33,275 nt of DNA from Poteriospumella lacustris (taxonomy: Eukaryota > Sar > Chrysophyceae > Chromulinales > Dinobryaceae): assembly GCA_008000375.1 (NCBI GenBank), contig SMOI01000225.1, positions 7,570-40,844 of the forward strand. The letters run 5' to 3'. Shown here in pieces: positions 22,390 through 31,787 of this stretch; position 1 is the stretch's first letter; every line of letters begins with the position of its first letter. A program made the position numbers and the translations under genes. The notes under the pieces were generated by a model, which was not told the origin of the DNA, did no database searches, and saw only the letters and a program-made list of their open reading frames with translations.

Positions 22390-24228
22390 ATGAGCAACAA
22401 TTCGTCTGATCAGGGTGACAATAAAAATTCCGCTGGCAACTTCGCGTGGAATCCTCAAGCGACAAACAATGTTTTTGGTTTGCCGCCTCAGCAACAAGTT
22501 GCACCAACAGGGGGATTCGGATTGAACACGAACCCAACCTCTGCACCTATCGGAAACGTGTTTAATGGTTCTCCCCCTGCACTATTTGGTGCAGCTGCGG
22601 TTGGTGCCCCAGCGCCTGCCTGGGTTCCCTTGAATCTGCCGACGCCGCCGTCTACAGCATCTGGTGGGCAACCACCGTCATCCTTTCCATTTGGCCAAGT
22701 TCCTAAACCCTTGAATTCAGACCTACCTTGGACTGCGGTTCCGGTTCCGGCACCTTCTGGAGGTGCTTCGTTTGCGTCAGCCTTTGTCTGGAATCCCCGA
22801 GGATCCGACGGGTCCGCTCCTGGACCCACGCAAACAACTTCCTCACTTCCGGCGGCGCCGGTGGCGACTTCGACTGTGGGAGTCACCGAAAAGCGCCATT
22901 CACGTCATATGTTGACTGAACTTATTCTCAAACGCGTTTCTGCCTTGAATTATGAAGGTCGCACGTATGTTCGCGATTTTGTCGGTGACGTGGAGCTACA
23001 GTCAAGTCTACCAGGGTTGAAGGGTCACGGTCTCGGTGTTCATTCGGCGGTTGAGTGGTGTCCGGGCAATAATCGATTTCTCGCCGTGGGTACCCGTGAA
23101 GCGCGCATTCTAATTTGGGATGTTGCGCACGCGAGCACGGCTTTTGTACATGGTCTTCGCAGTCAGCATTCCACTGACGGCGCTACCGACACGCCGGAGA
23201 AGGATCTATCAGTGAAGTTGTTGGTGTTGGCCAATGGTTTACTGATCAGCACGTGTCGGGACATCCTCACGGTGTGGGAATGTACCCCGACGCGGCAATT
23301 CGTCAGTCATCAATCGTTCGTCGTAGGCAACGAACGTGGATGCAGTGTCCGTTGGATGGTCGAAAACGATGACGGTCGCGTGGTCTTGGAAACCAGCGAT
23401 GGTACGTTTCAAATCTGGGAAGTATCGACACCGGAAGCGAATCCGTGTGTGTTGGAGATCGAGTTTCCAACGGGGGCGAACTGTGTTTGGTTAGGCGAAG
23501 AGCGCTTCGTGGTGCATACGCCATCGTTTTTGAAGCTGTACAGCCTTCGGGACCACCGCTTACGTGAATTGGATGATCTCCAAGGCCACAAGGGCCTCAT
23601 TACGACCGTCTTACCGTTGTCGGAAGCGCGTATGCTGACGTTTGCGAAGGATCAACAGTTGCGGGTGTGGTGGATGCCGTACGAAGACGACATGGACGAG
23701 GACGAAGACGAAGACAACGATCGCCGTGCGGTGAAAGTCATCGGCGAATATGCCGAACGCATCACGTGTCCACCGGTGGTGATCCACGACACGATCGTGG
23801 CCATCGCGGTCGAGTTGCATATTCGCGGACAGACGCTGTACGAGATCCACCTGTGGGACATTGGCGATGGATCCGAACCGGTGTTGGAGCCCCGTCTATC
23901 GATCCGGGGACATACGAGTCCGATCACGTCATTGTCGTTGTCGGATGACCGATCGTTGTTGTTGGCGGTGGGACAAGATCACAGCGTGCGCGTCGTCGAC
24001 CTGACGCACGGGTTGGACGGTGTGGAGACGATTCAAGTGATCGACCGCCCTTTCGCCACAGTGCACGTGGACGAATCCGTGTTGGAAGTGGAATCGGAAT
24101 CTACCCCATCGACGAACAAGCGCGACGTGCTCTCGTTGACGCCATTGTCGGATGGTCGCGTGGCGATGTGGTCCGCGGCGAACGACGAGGTGGTGATTTG
24201 GTCGTGTCGCGACTACGATCGACGCTAA
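22390..24228 (+). CDS. WD40 beta-propeller protein with FG-containing N-terminus
   Basis: A 612-residue single-exon frame from ATG 22390; the frame is open further upstream but that part overlaps the RPL27 promoter arm and does not look coding. Residues 1 to about 165 are rich in Pro, Gly, Ala and Asn with scattered FG dipeptides (NVFGLPP, GGFGLN, ALFGAA, FPFGQV). The rest has WD-type strand ends in order: ILIWD, LTVWE, FQIWE, LKLYS, LRVWW, IHLWD, VRVVD and VVIWS, enough for a seven- or eight-bladed propeller, with one acidic loop (DDMDEDEDEDNDRR). Such propellers are interaction platforms. FG dipeptides raise the possibility of a nucleoporin, but they are few and the assignment is only a suggestion. 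Confidence 0.88.
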   Translation: MSNNSSDQGDNKNSAGNFAWNPQATNNVFGLPPQQQVAPTGGFGLNTNPTSAPIGNVFNGSPPALFGAAAVGAPAPAWVPLNLPTPPSTASGGQPPSSFPFGQVPKPLNSDLPWTAVPVPAPSGGASFASAFVWNPRGSDGSAPGPTQTTSSLPAAPVATSTVGVTEKRHSRHMLTELILKRVSALNYEGRTYVRDFVGDVELQSSLPGLKGHGLGVHSAVEWCPGNNRFLAVGTREARILIWDVAHASTAFVHGLRSQHSTDGATDTPEKDLSVKLLVLANGLLISTCRDILTVWECTPTRQFVSHQSFVVGNERGCSVRWMVENDDGRVVLETSDGTFQIWEVSTPEANPCVLEIEFPTGANCVWLGEERFVVHTPSFLKLYSLRDHRLRELDDLQGHKGLITTVLPLSEARMLTFAKDQQLRVWWMPYEDDMDEDEDEDNDRRAVKVIGEYAERITCPPVVIHDTIVAIAVELHIRGQTLYEIHLWDIGDGSEPVLEPRLSIRGHTSPITSLSLSDDRSLLLAVGQDHSVRVVDLTHGLDGVETIQVIDRPFATVHVDESVLEVESESTPSTNKRDVLSLTPLSDGRVAMWSAANDEVVIWSCRDYDRR

Positions 24229-24610
24229 GGTCACAGCAACGGCGCCCGCCGCCCCCCCCCTTTTATCATCCTAACAGTATAGTACTGTACCTTCTTAGTC
24301 GTCATTTCCTTCGCCTTAGGTACGTGTGTCTCCTTCTACCCGTAAGTGTTGTTGTGGTCGGTCGATGATGGTTCCGCTCCACACCCCGTAGTACTGTAGT
24401 GTAATGTCCCCGCGGTGTATCCACACTACGACGTGTTGCCCGCTCGGTATCCCTTAATGCATGTCGACTCTCTGCGAGCAGTAAATACGAAGAAGGCGAC
24501 AGTAACAAAAAAAACGGGTGTGGATTACAGCAGTAACAGACAGACAGAGAGAGAGAGCGCGCCCACCGAGGACGGATCGATCAGGACGACGGGCCTCCTC
24601 TTCTATTATG
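24229..24610. other. Intergenic region between convergent WD40 and transporter genes
   Basis: About 380 bp receiving the 3-prime ends of both genes, so it should hold both polyadenylation sites. It contains a nine-C run followed by TTTT near 24252 and a GA-rich stretch near 24540-24560. No gene or RNA is recognised. Confidence 0.55.
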
Positions 24611-25678
24611 TTATTTATCCAGCGTATAATTGGCGATGGCGAGAATCGTCACACAGGCACCGATGGACACAATCATGTCCAACGGTCCGCCCAGCAGGTA
24701 ATGGCCCAGGACCGTCGAGATGACAATGGCCCCCGCCGCCGCGAGCGTCTTCAAAATCGCGTCGGCATATTTCAACGTCGCCGCGACCAACAATCCACCC
24801 GTTGCTCCCAATGCTGCTACCGTGAGGGTAATCCATGTCCAATTGCTCCATGCCGGTCGAGCCGTCATCGATGCCCCGTTGGCCAATGGCGTCGACGACG
24901 ATGCGGCGACGGACGCGTAGCTCTCGTAGAGAATGATGCCGCCGTACATGAGCAAGCTGTACATGCACAACTGGAAGTTACGCTCCCAAATGGTGATCGT
25001 CTCGGTGGTACTCTTGACGACCTTTTCGAAATAAATGGACGCAAAGCCACTCAACACCACTTCGGTTAAGACGGCGGCAAAGCCGAAGCCCTGCGACATC
25101 AGCTCCGTCAAGGCCCCTTCCTCGGGTACTACTTCCCCTTGTCGTAAACTACTCTTGCCTGTGCCAGTGTTGAATGTGGGAGAAGCGACGAGAATACAGC
25201 CGAGGACGAGCAACATCAGCGCCCGCCATTTCGCAAACGACAAGGACGTGCCCAGCACCAACACGGAGAAGCCCGCCGTCGTCAAAATCTTCAACTGCGC
25301 ACAGATGGTGAATTCTCCCGCCCCGATGTATTCCAAGGCCACAAAGCTCAGAATGTTCATGATACCATAGATCACGGCCAGCACCAACATTTTCTTGCTG
25401 TTTTTCGCCAACCACCATAACCGTGACCAACCGGTGCCCTGTGCATCGCTCTTTGACTCGGTATCGTGGGCGATCAAATAGATGGAGATGCACAACTTCA
25501 TGATTTCCGATACCAATAGGATTTCTTTGGACGAGACGTTCTCGTATTTCGTCGTATACTTGCGCAGCAACGTGTAGCCCGCATTTTGAAGACACAGGGA
25601 CACCAAGACCACCGATTTCACCGAAAAGAAATTGATGTTCAACGTATTCAGCATGGATGGCGTATTCTCCTTTATCAT
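24611..25678 (-). CDS. Nucleotide-sugar transporter, SLC35A type (Nuc_sug_transp family)
   Basis: A 355-residue intronless frame from ATG 25678; a second Met at codon 9 is an alternative start. The protein is hydrophobic throughout, with about ten predicted membrane segments. Family hallmarks in order are ICAQLKILTTAGFSVLVLG, GFAAVLTEVVLSGFASIYFEK, WERNFQLCMYSLL, and GGLLVAATLKYADAILKTLA followed by GAIVISTVLGHYLLG. Members are Golgi or ER antiporters that import a UDP- or CMP-linked sugar in exchange for the nucleoside monophosphate. The substrate (UDP-Gal, UDP-GlcNAc or CMP-sugar) cannot be told from sequence by eye. It lies downstream of, and on the same strand as, the coiled-coil gene, with 564 bp between. 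Confidence 0.93.
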   Translation of the reverse strand: MIKENTPSMLNTLNINFFSVKSVVLVSLCLQNAGYTLLRKYTTKYENVSSKEILLVSEIMKLCISIYLIAHDTESKSDAQGTGWSRLWWLAKNSKKMLVLAVIYGIMNILSFVALEYIGAGEFTICAQLKILTTAGFSVLVLGTSLSFAKWRALMLLVLGCILVASPTFNTGTGKSSLRQGEVVPEEGALTELMSQGFGFAAVLTEVVLSGFASIYFEKVVKSTTETITIWERNFQLCMYSLLMYGGIILYESYASVAASSSTPLANGASMTARPAWSNWTWITLTVAALGATGGLLVAATLKYADAILKTLAAAGAIVISTVLGHYLLGGPLDMIVSIGACVTILAIANYTLDK

Positions 25679-26242
25679 AATATCAGTATATCGAAGAGCT
25701 TGTGGAGGAGGAAAGCTAAGACAGGGGAAGTGAAGGAGAACCCGATGCGAATGAAAAAGGTGAGAGCGATGATCAACGATAGCACCTCAGATCGAAATGA
25801 CCACTGAATCCTTTCGCTCGCCTCCCAAACAAGTTATCTGGTACAGATCACGCGCTGGAAACAGGTATGAAACAGACATGTTCAGGGCCTCTCATTTGTC
25901 GATATTTCTTGTTCCTGTGGCGTTCAAATGAACAACCACCGCCGCCCACCGCCGCCGCCGCCGTCGTGTGACGACGACCTAGCCTAACCCAGACGAAGAG
26001 CCAACAGAACTGGAAGTCTGGGTACTCCTCCTGCTGGGGCAGCAGGCAGTACAGTACCGGTATCGTGCTGTGCTGCTTTCGGCGCATGTTTTCCTGTTTT
26101 GGAGTCAGAGAATCACAATCAGCATGGATTGGATCGCATCGTGCATACGATAGATAATAAATAAAAACAAAAAAGGAGCTATTTACAGTTCGCATACGCA
26201 CACCACACAGAACCACTCAGAACCACACACGACACAGACAGA
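25679..26242. other. Intergenic region upstream of the transporter gene
   Basis: 564 bp between the start of the transporter gene and the stop of the coiled-coil gene, both on the minus strand; it should hold the 3-prime end of one and the promoter of the other. A GCC-rich stretch lies near 25940-25970. An open frame at 25848-26216 has no protein-like character and is not called. Confidence 0.55.
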
Positions 26243-29034
26243 CTACGACAGACGAGGCGACATCTTCAACGCCTTCGCCAACTGGAAACCAGACCCCGCT
26301 GGTGCGGTAGAGGCATCTGCGGATACCTCCAAGTCGTCGTCTTCGTCGTCGTCTTCTCCTTCGTCTCCTTCTTCCTCATCGGAGATGTACCCAACTTTCT
26401 GTCCACTCAGCTGTTTGCTGCGAGAACTTCGCGCAGAATTGGGTACGTCCTCTGGGTGACCAGCGGTGGGCTGGATGCCCGACGGGTCGGTCAATTCCGC
26501 CTGAAGTTGGCGCATATACGCCAACTCTTCTTCGTGCTGCTTCGACAGTCGTTCGTCAGCCGTCATGGGTCCTTTCGTTGCTTTCTTCGTGACGCCTTGA
26601 GACGAAGACGACGACGACGCCGGTGCCGGTGCAGGTGCCGGTGCCACAGCCGACGACACGGGCCCCTCCCGTCTGGACGGCACGACGGGGGAAGGAGCTT
26701 CCTCGGCCATGAATGCATCAGCGCCGTCGATGCCCGGAGGCTGGAAATACGACGGACCCCCTTCCTCGTCGCCTTCTTCCTCGCCGTCCTCCCCTTCGTC
26801 GTCCTCGTCTTCATCTTCGTTCTCATTGTCGTCCTCGCCGTCGTCCTCGCCGTCGTCCTCACCGTCGTCCTCCTCCTCTCCCTCGTCGTCGTCCTCGTCT
26901 TCATCTCCCTCATCAATCCGCTCCACGTTGAGCCCTTGCACTTGCTGCATTTGTTGAGAGGAAAACGTCTCGCCAAAGTTCATCGTCCCCGTCGAATAAT
27001 CGCCGAAGGGGTCGTCACCTCCTCGACCGTCTTCGTCGTCGTCGTCGCCATCGTCGCCTTCACCGTCAAAGCCATCGCCATCTTCGTCGTCTGCACTTCC
27101 TTTCCCACGCTTCGCTCCTTTGACCTTTCGACGGGTCCTTTTCTTCTTCTTCGACGACTTCGACGACAACGATTTCCCGCTTCCACTCGCAGCGGTGGCA
27201 CCCGTCGTACCTACTGCCACCGTCTTCCCACTGCCCGTAGTCGACAACGCTTTCGACGCAAACTGCTGTTGCTCTTCCTTTTGCAAATTGATCAAATCCA
27301 AAGCCGCGGCGAGCCCTTTCGTCTTGATCACTTCTTCGATCTTCTTCTTCAACGCCACCTTCCGTTTCTCTTCGTCCAATTCCGTTTGCATCGTACGAAT
27401 CACGCCCTGTTTCCGCTTCTTCTCCAACCCGACGAAGTAATGTTCGCGTTGCAGTTCTTTCACTTTGTTGGTGAGCTCGACCAATGCCGCTTTCCGCACA
27501 ATCAAATCGGCGGTGCAATGTTGCGCAGCCGCTTCCTTGCCGGCATTGCGGGCGTCAATCATTTTCGATTCGATGGCGCGGTACATTTTGATGCGGTCTT
27601 GGTAGTCCGTCGTCAGCGTTTTGATCTTCTCGGTGATGTGCGACATGACGGCCATGAGTTCATCCACTTCCCCCTGCAGGGTACTGATGCGTTCTAATTT
27701 GATTCTACGGAAAGAAGACGAAGAAGGAAGGAGGGCAGGGTTAGGTCACAGGCGAGAACACGAGTGGGAGTGGGTGTTCACATACTTCTTTTGGTTGAAC
27801 ACCGCGTTGCCAGCTTTGCGTCCACCCGAGCTACTGCTGGGGCGATGGCTAGACCTGCCGCCTTGGGTGGCTTGTGACTGGCCAAAGAAGGCGGGGCTCG
27901 AGGAACTTTGATGCAGCGCATTTTCACCGGTCGTAGACTCGCGCCCATTCTCGATCACCACGGAACTGTTCATCAACCTACACACAACGACAACGACAGC
28001 GACAACGACACACGCGTTAGACCCCCACCGTTCACACCACTACACCGCATTTCACAGGGGGGGGGGGAGGTGGGTAACGTACTGCAATGCATCGGGGATT
28101 TTCGCCTGAGACACGCCTAAATTGATATTCCCTTGTTCCGCCAAGCGGTTGAACTCGCCTTGAATGATCTTTTCCGCGTTGTGTAGACGAGCCACTTCCA
28201 CCCCGTCGATATTGATGTGGCCTCCTTCGTAATACGAATTTAACAGACCTTGAAGGTATCGGTCACTGTTCTTCGGACCAGCTCCCGTGATAACATTGCC
28301 ACCACCTTTGTACGCGAAAGGATTCGACTTGAATTCGAAGCAGAACTTCTCCACGACCTCGTCGTAGTTGTCCAGAAAATCGAAATCACACGAGATTTTA
28401 ATGAGGTAATTCATGCCCTTGTAAAGGAATGGCCGTGGTGTTGGTTGAAAGGCCTGCCAATTGCTGATATCTTCGACAATATCCACTGTTTCGAAGCGAA
28501 TCGCCTTGATAAGCTCCACGACTTCGCCCATAACCGAGAGCATATCGGAGCCCGATCGGACTAGTCTGGTCAATTCTCCCAGTAGACGTTCTCGTACGAT
28601 TACCTTTTGTAATATTTCTACTTCTGCTGGAGAAGGCCGTGTCACTGATGCGTCGTAGTTGCCCTTTGCTTCATCGAGGGCTTTCTTCGACAGATTCACG
28701 TGAACTTTGAGGGGAATGTCTTCATATTTGCGATCCAACTTCTGCTTTATCCACTCTGCCGTCTTATGTGTATCAGGAATGGCTTCAATCCGTTGTTTTT
28801 GTCGGCGGTTATAGTTTCCAATGCGACCAACAGGGCAATTGCGATCATTCTCGGCCTTATACGTTGGTATTCCGCCCGATGGAGGAATATACCACTGCTT
28901 TTCCCGGGCCTAAATAAACACACATTTCAGTTCCGAGGTCAGAAGTGAACAATAGCAGTCCATAGTACCTCTGTCAGCACTTCTTTCTTCGACGTTTTTG
29001 ACGATTTCGACGATTTCAGTGACTTTGATGACAT
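26243..29034 (-). CDS. Charged coiled-coil protein of unknown function, four exons, 848 aa
   Basis: Exons on the minus strand are 29034-28969, 28909-28083, 27977-27786 and 27704-26243, with introns of 59, 105 and 81 bp, all GT-AG and frame-preserving. The start ATG at 29034 opens with a Ser/Lys-rich tail (MSSKSLKSSKSSKTSKKE). Residues about 23-297 look globular and conserved in character (for example PPSGGIPTYKAENDRNCP, RERLLGELTRLV, FETVDIVEDISNWQ, PFLYKGMNYLIKI). A Ser-rich linker follows, then a long helical, probably coiled-coil stretch (about 365-500), a basic KKKKRTRRK patch that could be a nuclear signal, a very acidic Asp/Glu tract, an Ala-Pro stretch, and a second short acidic tract before the C-terminus. 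I do not recognise the family; a cytoskeletal or ciliary scaffold is one possibility, not supported by a specific motif. Confidence 0.85.
26761..26912 (-). repeat. Acidic codon simple repeat within the coiled-coil gene
   Basis: GAC/GAG/GAA-rich tract encoding DDGEDDGEDDGEDD and flanking acidic runs; part of it is a 12-bp tandem repeat, three units of GEDD. Length variation between strains would be expected. Confidence 0.85.
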
Positions 29035-29436
29035 GGTCTACAGCTTTTTGCGAGACATTCGACGAACGAGGTCGATGATGATATTGAGAGATGATTCGGT
29101 GCGATGTTAGTCAATGGTCAAAATGCTAAATTAATCTACGAACGCGCAAGTAATTATTATAATCGCAGAAACGTTAGCACCATCGGCAGCAGACCAACCC
29201 AACGTGCAGATTTTTGTCCGCTTTGCCAAAACTGAAACTGTTTGTGCCTTTGCTCGTAACGGCAGCCCACTGTCATCGTCGTCGTGTCTCTTGATTTTTG
29301 TTTGCTTCTTCCTTTTCTTCCGTCCGCCGTCGTCTCGAGGCATGTCACGTCTGCCTTCTTCAAGAAAAAAAGACTCGTGTCTGCCTTCACCAACATTCTT
29401 TTTGTTGATAGCCAAGGTTCTTCATAAATCGGGAAA
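29035..29436. promoter_or_regulatory. Divergent promoter region, coiled-coil gene and cyclophilin
   Basis: 402 bp separate the divergent start codons. It is AT-rich near 29100-29170 and pyrimidine-rich on the plus strand near 29280-29330. No specific promoter element can be defended. Confidence 0.45.
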
Positions 29437-30084
29437 ATGAATTTTGCGGTTGTTGTATTTTTATCTCTCTTTGGTCTGATTTTCAGCGAGACATGTTCGA
29501 TTATTGGTACCGTTCCCAACCCCAACCCATCGCCTGATGTTTCCAGTCCCGACAAGTACACAGTCTCGTTTGAAACAAATGTTCAAATTGATGGAAAACC
29601 TGCGGCCCCGATTGTTTTGGAGGTCAATAGATCTTGGGCTCCGCTCGGTTCTGATCGATTTTATTCTTTGGTGAAGGACGGATATTACAACCAAGCCGCA
29701 TTTTTCAGAGTTGTTCCCGATTTTGTCGTACAGTTTGGAATTTCTGCCGATCCTACTGAAACTGCCAAATGGAACACTGTGATTCCCGACGATCCTGTTG
29801 TTCTGTCGAACACTAACTGGACTGTTTCCTTCGCAACTGCTGGCCCCAACACAAGAACGTCTCAAATCTTCATCAACTACGTCGACAACTCTCGTTTGGA
29901 TGCCTCCGGATTTTCTCCGTTTGCGAAGGTCGTTTCTGGGTTTGAAACTGCTTTGGCCATTGTCAACCCCACTCCTGGTGATTCTGACGGTGCTAACCAG
30001 GAGTTGTACGAACACAAAGGAAACGAATGGATTCTCCAAAAGTATCCAACCATTTCTCTCATTTCGTGCACATCCGTTGCGTGA
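29437..30084 (+). CDS. Secreted or ER-targeted cyclophilin-type peptidyl-prolyl isomerase
   Basis: A 215-residue intronless frame from ATG 29437. Residues 1-17 (MNFAVVVFLSLFGLIFS) form a signal peptide, so the protein enters the secretory pathway; no KDEL-type retention signal is present at the C-terminus. The cyclophilin fold is shown by FFRVVPDFVVQFG (89-101, catalytic Arg91, with Phe96 and Gln99) and SFATAGPNTRTSQIFINYVD (131-150, Gln143 and Phe145). The usual QGG after the first motif is QFG here and the Trp contacting cyclosporin is not evident. The enzyme interconverts cis and trans prolyl bonds during folding. NRS (64-66) and NWT (127-129) are possible N-glycosylation sites. Confidence 0.93.
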   Translation: MNFAVVVFLSLFGLIFSETCSIIGTVPNPNPSPDVSSPDKYTVSFETNVQIDGKPAAPIVLEVNRSWAPLGSDRFYSLVKDGYYNQAAFFRVVPDFVVQFGISADPTETAKWNTVIPDDPVVLSNTNWTVSFATAGPNTRTSQIFINYVDNSRLDASGFSPFAKVVSGFETALAIVNPTPGDSDGANQELYEHKGNEWILQKYPTISLISCTSVA

Positions 30085-30263
30085 GATTGAGCTCGCCTGA
30101 ATTGCTCACAAGATACTGTGAGAAGGAGTTTTATTAGTTGTAGCCTTTCAAATGTATCGAAGTAACTATATCTTCGCACCTTTCCTTTTTGTGGCTCTCA
30201 AGTTATTACACGGAACACGAATTTGAAGAATCGAATTTAGCACATTGATGATATGGTATTGTT

Positions 30264-30872
30264 TCACGGGATAAACTTTGAATTTGGAGCCACGTGAGTG
30301 CGCTTTGTCGCCATCGACGCTGATTCGGAATCAATGGGGCTCCACACATCGACAACTTTTGCAGCAATTGCTGTCATTCCCACAGCTAGACCCAAAATGA
30401 GAAATCTTTGGAAATCCCTGCCGTCCCACCAGGTGCTCCAAGTGTAAAAAGGCATTTCCTTCGGGCGGGGCGTACATTTGACTGAATTCTCGCTGTCGAA
30501 AAATCGCAAAAGCTCGTTGATGTCAAAATGCAGAACTTCCATTTTGCGCTTGTCGCCGAAGTTATTTCTCAACCTCATCAACTTCGCACCTGCATCAACT
30601 ACATTGAGCTCAGCTATTTCTTTCACATCTTCCTCCTGAATTACTTCCAACAAATTTCGAACGAAAAACGGGAGCTTGTGCAAATGCCCATGGTCACGCA
30701 ACCTCGGCGTTTCCATCAAACTACAAACTACATTTTTGAGATCTTCCAGTGTTCCATTGTACTCACCGTCAACAAGGGGCTTTCCAGGATGAAGGAGAAT
30801 ATAATCGCCCATCTCATGATGGGCAATGAATCGGTGAATCAAATCCCGGTCTTTCTCCAGCACTCTGTTCAT
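30264..30872 (-). CDS. Small protein with a single C-terminal membrane segment, unknown function
   Basis: The frame is open from about 30890, but the first ATG is at 30872, giving 202 residues; an upstream exon cannot be excluded because a CAG lies just before the ATG. The N-terminal two thirds is soluble and helical in character (FFVRNLLEVIQEEDVKEIAE, HFDINELLRFFD). One hydrophobic segment, FLILGLAVGMTAIAAKVV, is followed by a short tail of about 25 residues containing a KR pair, so it resembles a tail-anchored organelle or ER membrane protein. I do not recognise the family. It is convergent with the cyclophilin gene, 179 bp away. Confidence 0.7.
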   Translation of the reverse strand: MNRVLEKDRDLIHRFIAHHEMGDYILLHPGKPLVDGEYNGTLEDLKNVVCSLMETPRLRDHGHLHKLPFFVRNLLEVIQEEDVKEIAELNVVDAGAKLMRLRNNFGDKRKMEVLHFDINELLRFFDSENSVKCTPRPKEMPFYTWSTWWDGRDFQRFLILGLAVGMTAIAAKVVDVWSPIDSESASMATKRTHVAPNSKFIP

Positions 30873-31197
30873 ATTTTCTGGCTCGGTCACAAATCAAAGA
30901 TTGTTTCGATTCGACTTGGGTTCACAAGACAACAAGATCAATAAAAAATGATGGAAAGCCACTCATGAGCTTGACCTGCGGTCGAATTCCACCAGCAACC
31001 AGCAGCAAGAGGAGGAGAGGGAGAAAGGGGGGGGGGTGATTGTGACCTCCATAGTCCCTTATTCGTCTCAGGGGACGAGAGAACTGCGGGTACCGAGTCG
31101 GATATCCGCAAAGTGTGTCACTGGCCGGAAAACCAAACCACAAGGGTGTTCAAAGACCATTTCCACAACAAGAACATTCCACGTGCTTCTTACCATC
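30873..31197. other. Intergenic region upstream of the small membrane-protein gene
   Basis: About 325 bp with a ten-G run near 31027-31036 preceded by a purine-rich stretch. No gene is supported here; it probably holds the promoter of the minus-strand gene. Confidence 0.45.
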
Positions 31198-31593
31198 ATG
31201 TCCGTGTGGGTCCAATCATTTCGAAATGCAGATGGATTGGTTTGTTCAATTTATTCAGAAAATAGCGATAAGGAGATATGTGAATTGAGCGTTGGTTCCA
31301 AAGTTCCCATTCCTATCGATGAAGAAATTGGTTCGTCGTACGATTTTCCTAATTTCTTTTCGATCGTCTTTACAACACCAGCAAATATATTCTTGGCTGA
31401 CTTCCATGATACATCATGCTGGTGTCCATCAAGCCCCTTGAATACTTATAAAATATCCTGTTGTGATTTGTTTGATCACTGTACCACGTCTGAAGACATA
31501 AAAAACAATCAGCTCGACGACACGAACTACTCGTCGTGTGCAAATTCTCTCACGTTGATGGCTGTCGTTCGGTGCCCTTCTAGGTGTCGCTGA
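31198..31593 (+). CDS. Doubtful Cys-rich hypothetical gene, possibly extending to 31708
   Basis: From ATG 31198 the frame runs 131 residues with mixed, protein-like composition (GLVCSIYSENSDKEICELS, FHDTSCWCPSSP, CCDLFDHC) and many Cys, but no recognised domain. Close to its stop, another frame is open and protein-like (LSFGALLGVADRLAAYESEE) to a TAG at 31706-31708. A short intron with donor near GTGCAA and acceptor TCTAG at about 31580 could join them, but the donor is weak. It could equally be a frameshifted relic or not a gene. Confidence 0.3.
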   Translation: MSVWVQSFRNADGLVCSIYSENSDKEICELSVGSKVPIPIDEEIGSSYDFPNFFSIVFTTPANIFLADFHDTSCWCPSSPLNTYKISCCDLFDHCTTSEDIKNNQLDDTNYSSCANSLTLMAVVRCPSRCR

Positions 31594-31787
31594 CCGCCTT
31601 GCAGCATACGAATCTGAAGAGCTTGAGCCGGTGGACAAGAACCTGGTGGTCAGCGTGGGCATAAGAGGGATCGACAGTTCGGATACCAAGCGACCTCACA
31701 GCAAATAGCGTCAGCAATGTCGCTCTCTGTGACTGTTGTTGTTGGACAGGACGGTTGTTGCTTTGTAACCATTTTTGATAAGGGAGA

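Noticed and set aside
25848-26216. Minus-strand open frame of 122 codons between the coiled-coil and transporter genes
   Set aside because: Composition is not protein-like, part is simple GCC repeat, and it lies in the expected 3-prime region of the upstream gene.
28050-28080. Poly-G tract as a possible G-quadruplex or regulatory element
   Set aside because: It is a simple homopolymer within an intron of the coiled-coil gene; similar runs occur near 24252 and 31030, so it looks like ordinary non-coding simple sequence.
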